NCBI GenBank assembly: GCA_013824215.1
Contig: PNNM01000026.1
Span: 1-13,324, forward strand
DNA length: 13,324 nucleotides
Reading direction: 5' to 3'
From: Coriobacteriaceae bacterium
GTDB taxonomy: Bacteria > Actinomycetota > Coriobacteriia > Anaerosomatales > D1FN1-002
Shown here: one piece after another, positions 1-7,033 of the stretch
Position numbering within the stretch: position 1 is the first letter of the stretch
Layout of the letters: each line of letters begins with the position of its first letter
Translations under genes and position numbers: made by a program
The notes under the pieces: model-generated
Seen by the model: the letters and a program-made list of their open reading frames with translations, nothing else
Told to the model about the DNA's origin: nothing
The model's database searches: none

Positions 1-976
1 CCCAGACGAAGATGGTCGCCCTCGGCGTCTCGGCGTGGAGGCCGATCTTGCGAAGGGCGCCGATGACCAGGTCCCGGCGGCGCTGGTAGAGAGCGCACAG
101 TTCGGCGATGGAGTCCTGCGGGCCGAGCATCGCTTCGATGGCCGCGTCTTGGACCGCGGTGAACACGCCCGAGTCGATGTTGCTCTTCACCGTGCCGAGC
201 GCCTTGATGGCGCCCGCGTTGCCCGCGGCGAACGCGACACGCCATCCGGTCATGTTGTACGCCTTCGAGCAGGAGAACAGCTCGATCGCGACGTCCTTTG
301 CCCCCGGGCGTTCGAGCAGCGATGGCGGGCGGTAGCCGTCGAAGCCGATCTCGGAGTAGGCGTTGTCGTGGATGAGCAGCAGGTCGTTGTCGCGCGCGAA
401 GGCGATGGCACGGTCGAAGTAGTCGGTGTCGGCGATGGCCGAGGTGGGGTTGTTCGGGTAGCTGATGAACATCATCTTCGCGCGAGCGAGCACGTCGGCC
501 GGCGTGCTGGCGAAATCCGCGAGGAAGCCGTTCTCCTCGGTCATCGGCATGAAGTGCGATTCGCCGCCGGCCAGGATGCCGCCGGTGTGGTAGACGGGGT
601 AGCCGCAGCCGGGGACGAGGGTGACGTCGCCGGGGTCGACGAACGCCAGGAAGACGTGCGCGATGCCCTCCTTGGAGCCGATGAGTGCCAGGACCTCGTC
701 GTCGGCGTCCACCTCGACGTCGAAGCGGCGGGACATCCACTCGGCGCACGCCTCGCGGTAGCGCTGCGCGCCGGAGTAGTTCGGGTACTGGTGGTTGCAC
801 GGGTTGCGGATGGCCGAGGCCATCGCGTCGACGATCTGGTCGGGCGTGGGGGTGTCGGGGTCGCCGATGCCCAGTGAGATGACGTCGATGCCTTGGGCGA
901 CCTTGGCCGCCTTCTTCCGGTCGATCTCAGCGAACAGGTACGGCGGCAGGTGTTCGATGCGCTCGGCGGTCCTCAC
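1..976 (-). CDS. dapL: LL-diaminopimelate aminotransferase, 3' end beyond the window
   Basis: A PLP-dependent class I/II aminotransferase, predicted to convert tetrahydrodipicolinate directly to LL-diaminopimelate using glutamate, bypassing the succinylase and acetylase routes. About 325 residues are visible and the C-terminus runs off the left edge. I translated it from the reverse strand. Visible motifs are SLGIGDPDTPTP near residue 34, IGSKEGIAH near 99, the GYPVY/ILAGGE stretch at 125-139, YPNNPTS near 173, and SCSKAYNMTGWR with the predicted PLP lysine at K238. These match the bacterial DapL type better than generic aspartate aminotransferases. The start is GTG at 976, because an in-frame TGA lies only 9 nt upstream. 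A GAAGGG sequence about 15 nt before the start is rather distant for a Shine-Dalgarno site. Its neighbour dapF uses the LL-DAP product, which supports the assignment. The substrate is inferred from motifs and context. Confidence 0.88.
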   Translation of the reverse strand, partial: MRTAERIEHLPPYLFAEIDRKKAAKVAQGIDVISLGIGDPDTPTPDQIVDAMASAIRNPCNHQYPNYSGAQRYREACAEWMSRRFDVEVDADDEVLALIGSKEGIAHVFLAFVDPGDVTLVPGCGYPVYHTGGILAGGESHFMPMTEENGFLADFASTPADVLARAKMMFISYPNNPTSAIADTDYFDRAIAFARDNDLLLIHDNAYSEIGFDGYRPPSLLERPGAKDVAIELFSCSKAYNMTGWRVAFAAGNAGAIKALGTVKSNIDSGVFTAVQDAAIEAMLGPQDSIAELCALYQRRRDLVIGALRKIGLHAETPRATIFVW

Positions 977-1058
977 GGGTCTGGATCAACACCCTTCGTG
1001 ATGTCGTCGGGAGCGCCCTTTCGGGACGAGGCGGCTTTCGGGTCCGTCACATGGTAGC

Positions 1059-1085
1059 AAAAGGCCAGCGGGCGAAGGACCCGCT
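1059..1085 (-). terminator. weak intrinsic terminator after dapF
   Basis: On the minus strand a perfect 6-bp stem (AGCGGG/CCCGCT, arms 1080-1085 and 1067-1072) with a 7-nt loop begins inside the dapF stop codon. Five bases further on comes TTTT (1059-1062). The stem is short and the T tract only four long, so it may act as a partial terminator or attenuator before dapL rather than a complete stop. Confidence 0.42.
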
Positions 1086-1995
1086 AGTCGCGCGGGGCGT
1101 CGCCGTCCGCCTCGGCATCCTCGTCCGCCGGCATATCGATCACGCCGTAGAAGACCTCCTCGGCGGGTCCGGTCATGCGGACGTGCCCGTCGTCGTCCCA
1201 GGACACGCGGAGCTCGCCGCCCGGGAGCTCGACCGTGGCGGTGCGCCCCGAAAGCAGTCCGTCGAGCACGGCGGCGACCACGGTGGCGCACGCTCCGGTC
1301 CCGCAGGCGAGCGTCTCGCCCACGCCACGCTCCCAGACGCGCAGCGTGATGCGATCGCCGTCCACCCGGGCGAACTCGACATTCGTCCTGTTCGGGAACG
1401 CCGCGTGCGTCTCGATGGCGGGTCCGAGGGACTCCACGGGCGCGGTGTCGGGGTCATCCACCCACACGACCGCGTGCGGGTTGCCCATCGAGACGCAGGT
1501 GACGGCGACGTCGCCGGCATCGGTGGACAGCGGCGCTCGGCTGACCGCCGGGTCGCCCGGAAGTGTCGTGGGCACGAGCGAAGGAGCCAGCGCCGGCTCC
1601 CCCATGTCGACGGTCGCCGAGCTCATGAGCCCGTCGGCGTCGCGCTCGAAGTCGATGTGCCTCAAGCCCCCGAGCGTCTGGACGGTGACCGCGGAGACCT
1701 CCGGCGGCAGGTAGCCCTCGTCGACGAGGTACTTGGCGAAGCAGCGGACGCCGTTGCCGCACATCTCGGCGGTGGTGCCGTCGGCGTTGTAGTAGAGCAT
1801 GAAGTAGTCGGCGCCGGGCACGGAGGCGGGACGGACGAGGATCAGCCCGTCGGCCCCGACGCCGAAATGGCGATCGCATATCCACGCCACCGCGTCCGGG
1901 TCGATGTCGAACTCGGCACCGAGGTCGTCGACCACCACGAAGTCGTTGCCGAGGCCGTGCATCTTGACGAACTCGAGCTCCACTTGTCGGCTCAC
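1084..1995 (-). CDS. dapF: diaminopimelate epimerase
   Basis: Cofactor-independent epimerase that converts LL- to meso-diaminopimelate, the peptidoglycan cross-link residue and the lysine precursor. It acts in the cytoplasm. The 303 residues are slightly longer than the usual 270-280, with a short acidic C-terminal tail. The two catalytic cysteines sit in the family motifs: C79 in the NADG..AEMCGNGVRC region and C231 in GETLACGTGACA. KMHGLGNDF is near the N-terminus. The start is uncertain. GTG at 1995 overlaps the miaA stop as GTGA, but the AGGAG sequence runs into that GTG and leaves no spacer. GTG at 1983, four codons on, has AGGAG 11 nt upstream and gives MELEFVKMHG, closer to family N-termini. 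Translational coupling to miaA is likely in either case. Confidence 0.97.
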   Translation of the reverse strand: MSRQVELEFVKMHGLGNDFVVVDDLGAEFDIDPDAVAWICDRHFGVGADGLILVRPASVPGADYFMLYYNADGTTAEMCGNGVRCFAKYLVDEGYLPPEVSAVTVQTLGGLRHIDFERDADGLMSSATVDMGEPALAPSLVPTTLPGDPAVSRAPLSTDAGDVAVTCVSMGNPHAVVWVDDPDTAPVESLGPAIETHAAFPNRTNVEFARVDGDRITLRVWERGVGETLACGTGACATVVAAVLDGLLSGRTATVELPGGELRVSWDDDGHVRMTGPAEEVFYGVIDMPADEDAEADGDAPRD

Positions 1996-2966
1996 TCCTG
2001 TGTCCCGGGCGTCTCGTCACCCGATTCTAGCAGGGCGCTCGCGCTCTCGACGGCCTCGGCCAGCGACATCGTGGTGACGTCGAGCCACATGACACGCGGG
2101 TCCGCGCCGAACCAGGTGATCTGCCGCTTGGCGTAGCGCCTGGTCGCCTGCTTGACCGAGCCGATCGCCTCGGCGAGGTCCGCTGTCCCCTCGACGACAG
2201 GCACGAACTCCTTGTAGCCGATGGCCTGGGCGGCCGTGAGCGCGTCGCGGTAGCCGGCCGCGAGCAGGGCGCGGACCTCGTCGAGCAGGCCGGCGGCGAG
2301 CATGGTGTCGACGCGGGCCTCGATCCTCCCGTAGAGGACGGCGCGCTCCATGGACAGCCCGATGATGCGTGCGTCGTACACGCTTCGGCGCTGTGCGAGG
2401 CGACGAGTGCCATCCGCGTACGACAGACCTTCCTCGGCCATCTCGAGCGCTCGGACGACGCGGCGGGTGTTGTTCCGGTGGATGAGCGCCGCGGCTTCGG
2501 GGTCTCGCTCGGCGAGCAGTGCGTAGAGCGCCTCGGGGCCGAGTTCGCCCAACTGCGCTTGGATGCGCTCGCGGGACCCCGCACCCGCCTGGCCGGCGGG
2601 GAACTCCAGGTCGTCGAGCGCCGCCCTGATGTAGAGGCCGGTGCCGCCGCACACGATCGGCAGCAGGCCCCGCGCGGCGATGTCGTCGATGGCCTGCCGG
2701 GCGGCGCGCTGGTACAGCGCCGCCGAGAACGGCTCACCGGGGTCAGCGATGTCGACGAGGTGATGCCGCACGAGCCGCTCGGCAGGCTGTGGCTTGCCGG
2801 TGCCGATGTCCATGCCCCGGTAGACCTGCATCGAGTCGGCCGTGACGATCTCGCCGCCGCGTGCCACGGCGATCTGCTCGGCCAGCGCGGTCTTGCCCAC
2901 GCCGGTCGGGCCTAGGATCGCGAGCACGCGCGTCGCGGCGCGAACGCCCCCGGACGCCTCAGGCAT
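1992..2966 (-). CDS. miaA: tRNA dimethylallyltransferase (A37 prenylation)
   Basis: Transfers the dimethylallyl group from DMAPP to N6 of A37 in tRNAs that read UNN codons, giving i6A37, the substrate of MiaB encoded two genes upstream. It has 324 residues, normal for the family. The P-loop GPTGVGKT is at 19-26, followed by the catalytic-site stretch TADSMQVYRGMDIGTGKP (about 42-59), HHLVDIADP (68-76) and GGTGLY (107-112). The C-terminal TRRYAKRQITWF motif is also present. The ATG at 2966 has AAGG 9 nt upstream. It overlaps the end of the upstream LigB-like/AMMECR1 gene by 8 bp, and its stop overlaps the dapF start by 4 bp, so it sits inside a tightly coupled operon. Confidence 0.97.
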   Translation of the reverse strand: MPEASGGVRAATRVLAILGPTGVGKTALAEQIAVARGGEIVTADSMQVYRGMDIGTGKPQPAERLVRHHLVDIADPGEPFSAALYQRAARQAIDDIAARGLLPIVCGGTGLYIRAALDDLEFPAGQAGAGSRERIQAQLGELGPEALYALLAERDPEAAALIHRNNTRRVVRALEMAEEGLSYADGTRRLAQRRSVYDARIIGLSMERAVLYGRIEARVDTMLAAGLLDEVRALLAAGYRDALTAAQAIGYKEFVPVVEGTADLAEAIGSVKQATRRYAKRQITWFGADPRVMWLDVTTMSLAEAVESASALLESGDETPGTQE

Positions 2967-4335
2967 GTCTGTCGACCTTGAACCGCTCGATTGCGAACCG
3001 CTCGTCCGGGCCGATCCCAGCCTTCCGCAGAGCGATGGTCACCTGCTGGTCGGGCGTCTCCACCCCTTCGAGGTCGGGCAGGAGCAGGCCGCGTCGCAGG
3101 TCGCAGGAGACGATGACGCCGTAGCGTGCGGGGTCCAGGTCCGCGAAGTCGCAGCGCTCCGCCGCATGCAGGATGTCCACCTTCACGTCGAGGCCGTCGA
3201 GCTCGTCTACGCCGAGCGGGGAGAAGCGCGGGTCGTGCATAGCCGCCTCGAGCGCGTTGGCGACGACCTCTCCGGCCAGCGTGGGGCGGGTCGGGCAGAT
3301 GGTGCCGATGCAACCGCGCAGCTCGCCGGCGCGGTGCAGCGAGACGAAGACGCCGGCGCGGTCGGGCAGGCCGGGATCGTCCAGGTCTGGCGCCTCGATC
3401 ACGGTGCCCCGGCGGACATGCTCCTCGATGGCGCGACGCGCGAGCGCCGGCAGCTCCGCCTCGGCGTCGCCCGGACCCCCGCCCTTGGAACCGCGCACGG
3501 GCGTGTCGTCGAGCGCGGACAGCAGGCCGGGCGATCCCGCCACCGCAGTGAGGTAGCCGACCCCCCAAGGCCCCTCGTACGCGAGCACCCGAGTCTCCGG
3601 GTCCTGGCCGAGGAAGCCGCCGAGCGTGATGAACGAACGCAGGCCGCACTCCCCTCCTTCTTCGACCATGCCGGGATCGAGGTGCATGAGACCCTCGAAG
3701 TCGCCGGCGGCCACCCGCTCGCGCAGGGCGGCGTCCAGGAGCGGTCCTTGGGGCGAGTAGGGATACGGACCGTCGTGGGTGAGGCGGTGGCTGCAGTCAC
3801 CGCTCGCGACGAACGCCACGCGCCTTCCCAAGGCCGCGGCCGCCTCGCGCACGTGCCGGCCGAGCTCGCGGTGCGTCTGGAGAGACAGTATCGACAGCGA
3901 GATCCCGACGACGGGCCACCCGCCACGGGGGGCGAGGAAGCTCAAGGGGACGAGCACGCCGTGGTCGAGCAGGCCCGACTCGAACAGCGGGGCCGACGCC
4001 CTGTCCGCCGCTGGGATCCCGGCCGCATCCAGCCGGTCGAGCAGCTCCGATGCGAGCGCGGCATCCGTGCGCAGCTCCATACGCACCTCGGGAGCGCCGA
4101 ACTGCCCGAGGGAGCCCGCGGAATGCTCGGCGGTGTCGATGAGGAAGGCGTCGTGCGCCATCGGGCTGTGCGGCGACATGACGACCAGCGTCTCGGGGGC
4201 GAAGCGCTCAAGCATACGTGCCGCGACGGCGAGGGCATCCGCCGAGGCGGACGTGACCGCCGCCCTACCCCCTCCCACCTGCGGGACCATGATCGGTGGG
4301 TGTGGTGCGATGATGCCGAGCACCTCGTCGGTCAT
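2959..4335 (-). CDS. LigB-like dioxygenase-fold / AMMECR1 fusion (AmmeMemoRadiSam protein A type)
   Basis: A two-domain protein of 458 residues. Residues 1 to about 265 look like the class III extradiol dioxygenase (LigB) fold that MEMO proteins also share. Candidate metal or active-site residues are H12 (APHPP), H56 (SPHSP), H183 (SGDCSH) and E229. Residues about 293-458 form an AMMECR1 domain with its hallmark LRGCIGT at 339-345 and the VKVDILH segment. A glycine-rich linker (about 278-290) joins them. AMMECR1, MEMO and a radical SAM protein form the conserved but functionally obscure AmmeMemoRadiSam set. Here a LigB-like half seems to stand in for MEMO in one polypeptide, and no dedicated radical SAM partner is in view. 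The ATG at 4335 has a strong GGAGGTGA site with a 6-nt spacer. The reaction catalysed is unknown. Confidence 0.9.
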   Translation of the reverse strand: MTDEVLGIIAPHPPIMVPQVGGGRAAVTSASADALAVAARMLERFAPETLVVMSPHSPMAHDAFLIDTAEHSAGSLGQFGAPEVRMELRTDAALASELLDRLDAAGIPAADRASAPLFESGLLDHGVLVPLSFLAPRGGWPVVGISLSILSLQTHRELGRHVREAAAALGRRVAFVASGDCSHRLTHDGPYPYSPQGPLLDAALRERVAAGDFEGLMHLDPGMVEEGGECGLRSFITLGGFLGQDPETRVLAYEGPWGVGYLTAVAGSPGLLSALDDTPVRGSKGGGPGDAEAELPALARRAIEEHVRRGTVIEAPDLDDPGLPDRAGVFVSLHRAGELRGCIGTICPTRPTLAGEVVANALEAAMHDPRFSPLGVDELDGLDVKVDILHAAERCDFADLDPARYGVIVSCDLRRGLLLPDLEGVETPDQQVTIALRKAGIGPDERFAIERFKVDRHA

Positions 4336-4400
4336 GCGCCCTCACCTCCCCTGCTCACATACGTGTGGGACGGACGCGCCGGCGGCACGCCCCTGCGCTC

Positions 4401-5765
4401 TTATGCCCGCCGCGCGCCCGAGAGGAACCCCGAGAGGGACCCCGAGAGGAACCCCGAGAGGAACCAAGTCTGGGCGGCCTCTATCCCGACCTCGCAGAAG
4501 GAACCCGCGTACGACTGCGGGGAGTGCCCGGCCGGGCAGGGAGCATGCACCACCTTGTTGGTGTCGGTGCGCCCGGCGAGCATGCTCTCGTCGCGCTTGG
4601 AGGGGCCCTCCCAGAGCACGTCGCGAACGGTGCCCACGTACGCGCGGTTCTTCTCGAGCGCGGAGGCCTGCACGAGCTCTACCAGCCGGTCGAAGCGTTC
4701 GTGGACCACGTCGCCCGGGACCGAGCAGGTGAGCGCGGCGGCCTTGGTGCCCTCCCGCGGCGAGTAGATGAACGTGAACGCCTGGTCGAAGCGGCAACGG
4801 CGGACCACGTCGAGGGTCTCGGCGAAGTCGTCGTCGGTCTCTCCCGGGAAGCCCACGATGATGTCGGTGGACAGCGCGAGGCCGGGGATCGCCTCGTAGA
4901 GGCGCTCGACGAGTGCCAGGTAGGAGTCCTTGGTGTAGTGGCGGTTCATGGCAGCTAGGACGTCGTCGGAGCCGGACTGCACCGGCAGATGCAGGTACGG
5001 GCAGACCCCGGGGGTCTCGGCCATGGCGGCGATCGTCTCGGGCGAGAGGTCTTTGGGGTGGCTCGTGGCGAAGCGCACCCGTCGCACGCCGGTGGCCGCC
5101 ACGCGTCTGAGCGCCTCGGCGAACCTGGGCGCGCCGTACAGGTCGCGACCGTAGGAGTTGACGTTCTGGCCGAGCAGGGTGACCTCCACGACACCGTCGG
5201 CCGCGAGGCGCTCGCACTCGGCCACCACCTTGCCGATCGGCCGGGAGCGCTCGCGACCGCGGACGTAGGGCACGATGCAGTAGGAGCAGAAGTTGTCGCA
5301 CCCGACCATGAGCGGGACCCACGCGTGCCACGGATGCTCGCGCTCGGAGGGCAGGTCCGAGGCGAAGGTGTCGGACGAGTCGAGGACCTCGACCGTGGGT
5401 CGTCTCGTGCGAGCGGCCGATTCGAGGAGCGCGGGCAGGTGCGCGAGGTTGTGCGTGCCGAAGACGACGTCGACGTGGGGCAGCGCGCGGAGCAGCCCCT
5501 CCCCCTCCTGTTGGCCCACGCAGCCGCCGACGGCGATGAGCAGGTCGGGCCTTCCGCCCGTCTTGAGTGCCTTGAGCGAGGCCACCTGTCCCCTGATCCG
5601 CTCCACGGCGTTCTCGCGCACGCTGCAGGTCATGAAGACGACCACGTCGGCGTCGCCGGCGTCGCCGACCGCCCGCATCCCCTGCGCCCGCAGGAGTCCG
5701 GCGATCCGCTCGGAGTCGTGCTTGTTCATCTGGCACCCGAAGGTGCGGATGACGAACGTCCTCAT
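4401..5765 (-). CDS. miaB: tRNA-2-methylthio-N6-dimethylallyladenosine synthase
   Basis: Radical SAM methylthiotransferase that converts i6A37 to ms2i6A37 in tRNA, acting after MiaA. It has 454 residues. The N-terminal UPF0004 domain supplies the auxiliary cluster cysteines C11 (FGCQMN), C47 (MTCSVR) and C82 (GGCVG). The radical SAM CxxxCxxC is at C156, C160 and C163 (GCDNFCSYC). The C-terminal TRAM domain includes GRTDTNKVVHAP and ends at EAAQTW. The start ATG at 5765 overlaps the PHP gene stop as ATGA. The tail is odd: after W434 the protein ends in four LSG-type tetrapeptides (FLSG, FLSG, SLSG, FLSG) and then ARRA, encoded by a 12-bp tandem repeat. Typical MiaB proteins end shortly after one such segment. 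Confidence 0.97.
   Translation of the reverse strand: MRTFVIRTFGCQMNKHDSERIAGLLRAQGMRAVGDAGDADVVVFMTCSVRENAVERIRGQVASLKALKTGGRPDLLIAVGGCVGQQEGEGLLRALPHVDVVFGTHNLAHLPALLESAARTRRPTVEVLDSSDTFASDLPSEREHPWHAWVPLMVGCDNFCSYCIVPYVRGRERSRPIGKVVAECERLAADGVVEVTLLGQNVNSYGRDLYGAPRFAEALRRVAATGVRRVRFATSHPKDLSPETIAAMAETPGVCPYLHLPVQSGSDDVLAAMNRHYTKDSYLALVERLYEAIPGLALSTDIIVGFPGETDDDFAETLDVVRRCRFDQAFTFIYSPREGTKAAALTCSVPGDVVHERFDRLVELVQASALEKNRAYVGTVRDVLWEGPSKRDESMLAGRTDTNKVVHAPCPAGHSPQSYAGSFCEVGIEAAQTWFLSGFLSGSLSGFLSGARRA
4417..4464 (-). repeat. four tandem 12-bp repeats in the 3' end of miaB
   Basis: Four head-to-tail copies of a 12-bp unit, cccgagaggaac on the plus strand, at 4417-4428, 4429-4440, 4441-4452 and 4453-4464. 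The second copy has one A-to-G change, which turns FLSG into SLSG in the protein. The unit length keeps the miaB reading frame, so copy-number change would lengthen or shorten the C-terminus by four residues at a time. Confidence 0.93.
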
Positions 5766-6580
5766 GCCAGTCCGGCCGCGGCCAACAGCGCGGGCAGCAC
5801 CTCGTCCGGGACGTGCGTCTCGCCCATCGGCGGGTTCGGGAAGCCGGGGCCGTGGTAGTCCGAGCCGCCCGTGACGAGCAGGCCCCCCGCCGCCGCCATC
5901 GCGGCATAGCGTGTCCGGTCCTGCGGCGTGTGGTCCCCGTGGTACGCCTCCAGTCCGCGCAGGCCGGCCGCGACCAGGTCGGGGATGAGGTCGTCGACGC
6001 GCGTGACGCCGGGATGCGCGAGGACCGGGAGCCCGCGTCCCGCCAGGATGGTGGCGACGGCCTCGGCGGGCTCCGTCTCGGCCTTGGGCACGTAGAACGG
6101 CCTGTCCCGGGCGAGGAAGCGTTCGAACGCCTCGGCGACCGTGCCCACGTGGCCGCGCTCGAGCAGGGCCCGTGCGACGTGCGTGCGTCCCACCGAGCCG
6201 TCCTCGGCGAGCCGCATCACCTCGTCGAGACTCACGTCGTATCCGGCGTGCTCGAGGCTGGAGACGATGCGCGCCGCGCGCTCGCGACGCGCATCCCGGA
6301 GCAGGTCCAGACGCCTGCGGAAGGCGGCGTCGGTGTGGTCGACGAAGTAGCCGAGCACATGCACGTCGTGCCCGCGCCAGGAGCACGAGAGCTCGACCGC
6401 GGGCACGAGGAGGAGGCCGTGCTCGGAGGCCGCGTCGAGTGCGGCGGGGACGCCGTCGACGCAGTCGTGGTCGGCGATGGCCAGAGCGTCGAGCCCGAGG
6501 GCCGAGGCGTGCGCCACCAGATCCTCGGGCGCGAAGGTGCCGTCGGAGAAGGTGCTGTGAACGTGGAGGTCGAGCGGCAC
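5762..6580 (-). CDS. PHP-domain phosphoesterase (RNase AM/YciV-like)
   Basis: A PHP-fold metal-dependent phosphoesterase of 272 residues. Visible metal ligands are H6 and H8 (DLHVHS), D13, the ADHD motif at 36-39, E63 (PAVELS), H74 (DVHVLGY), H189 (LAHPG) and the GSDYHG motif at 239-244 with D241 and H243. Length and motif order fit the COG0613 group that includes E. coli YciV/TrpH, a 5'-3' exoribonuclease and 3',5'-nucleotide phosphatase. The substrate here is inferred only. The GTG start at 6580 places DLHVHS at the N-terminus as in relatives. There is no clear Shine-Dalgarno site and the gap from the spoVS stop is 17 bp, so translational coupling is likely. Its stop overlaps the miaB start by 4 bp. 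Confidence 0.9.
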   Translation of the reverse strand: MPLDLHVHSTFSDGTFAPEDLVAHASALGLDALAIADHDCVDGVPAALDAASEHGLLLVPAVELSCSWRGHDVHVLGYFVDHTDAAFRRRLDLLRDARRERAARIVSSLEHAGYDVSLDEVMRLAEDGSVGRTHVARALLERGHVGTVAEAFERFLARDRPFYVPKAETEPAEAVATILAGRGLPVLAHPGVTRVDDLIPDLVAAGLRGLEAYHGDHTPQDRTRYAAMAAAGGLLVTGGSDYHGPGFPNPPMGETHVPDEVLPALLAAAGLA

Positions 6581-6597
6581 GGCTACAGGGCGGCGGG

Positions 6598-6876
6598 CTA
6601 GCCGCGGTGGTGCATGTCCCGCGGCTCGATCAGCAGGCGGATCGCTGTGCGCTCCTCGCCGTTGATCTCGATGTCCGCGAAAGCGGGGATGCACGTCAGT
6701 TCGAGGCCGGAAGGGGCGAGGAATCCGCGCGCGATGGCGACCGCCTTGATCGCTTGGTTGAGGGCCCCCGCGCCGACCGTCTGGACCTCGACAGCGCCCT
6801 GCTCGCGCACCACCCCGGCGAGCGCCCCGGCCACGGCGTTCGGGTTGGACTTGCTCGAGACCTTGAGGACTTCCAT
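6598..6876 (-). CDS. spoVS: stage V sporulation protein S (SpoVS, Alba-like)
   Basis: A 92-residue protein that follows the SpoVS family almost end to end: MEVLKVSSKSNPNAVAGAL at the N-terminus, then GAGALNQAIKAVAIARGF (about 35-52), CIPAFADIEI (about 62-71) and EERTAIRLLIEPR before a short HHRG tail. In Bacillus it is needed for late sporulation and acts within a regulatory pathway. The family has an Alba-like fold, which suggests nucleic-acid binding, but its biochemical role is not settled. It also occurs in bacteria not known to sporulate. The ATG at 6876 has GGGAG with a 6-nt spacer. Its own promoter and leader lie upstream, and PHP, miaB and later genes follow as a probable operon. Confidence 0.97.
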   Translation of the reverse strand: MEVLKVSSKSNPNAVAGALAGVVREQGAVEVQTVGAGALNQAIKAVAIARGFLAPSGLELTCIPAFADIEINGEERTAIRLLIEPRDMHHRG

Positions 6877-6908
6877 TGCAGGCTCCCTGGTGGGTCTTCA
6901 GACTGCGT

Positions 6909-6927
6909 CACCCGAGAGGCTCGGGTG
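6909..6927 (-). promoter_or_regulatory. perfect 8-bp hairpin in the spoVS leader
   Basis: CACCCGAG and CTCGGGTG form a perfect 8-bp inverted repeat separated by 3 nt. In the predicted spoVS leader it lies 32 nt upstream of the ATG and 5' of the Shine-Dalgarno site. No T tract follows on the minus strand, so a terminator role is unlikely. It could stabilise the mRNA, bind a protein, or be incidental in GC-rich DNA. Confidence 0.5.
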
Positions 6928-6982
6928 GGCGGCGATCTCTGCGGCGACGTGTTGTGGGGCCGTTGGTGCGTAGACGGTCCCG

Positions 6983-7006
6983 ATTATACCGCAGATGGCT
7001 CTGCGG
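6983..7006 (-). promoter_or_regulatory. probable spoVS promoter: TATAAT abutting an 18-bp dyad
   Basis: Reading the minus strand, a perfect 7-bp inverted repeat CCGCAGA/TCTGCGG with a 4-nt centre (7006 to 6989) is followed immediately by an exact TATAAT (6988 to 6983). A 17-bp spacer would make CTGGCC the -35 box, which is a poor match. The dyad therefore fills the spacer and could be an operator or activator site. It could also act as a terminator hairpin for the upstream GHKL gene, since the sequence after it is locally AT-rich. The predicted leader is about 100 nt. Confidence 0.5.
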
Positions 7007-7033
7007 GCCAGATGAGCGGCGCTGGGCGCGCCC

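Noticed and set aside
4417..4464. CRISPR array
   Set aside because: The 12-bp units are contiguous with no spacers and lie within the miaB coding frame.
2842..4767. Long plus-strand open frame of 641 codons
   Set aside because: It lies antisense to miaA, the LigB-like/AMMECR1 fusion and miaB. Its composition is that of a GC-rich shadow and it matches no family.
4401..6386. Longer N-terminal extension of MiaB
   Set aside because: Upstream of 5765 the frame overlaps the PHP gene and gives arginine-rich sequence; the family N-terminus MRTFVIRTFGCQMN begins exactly at the ATG at 5765.
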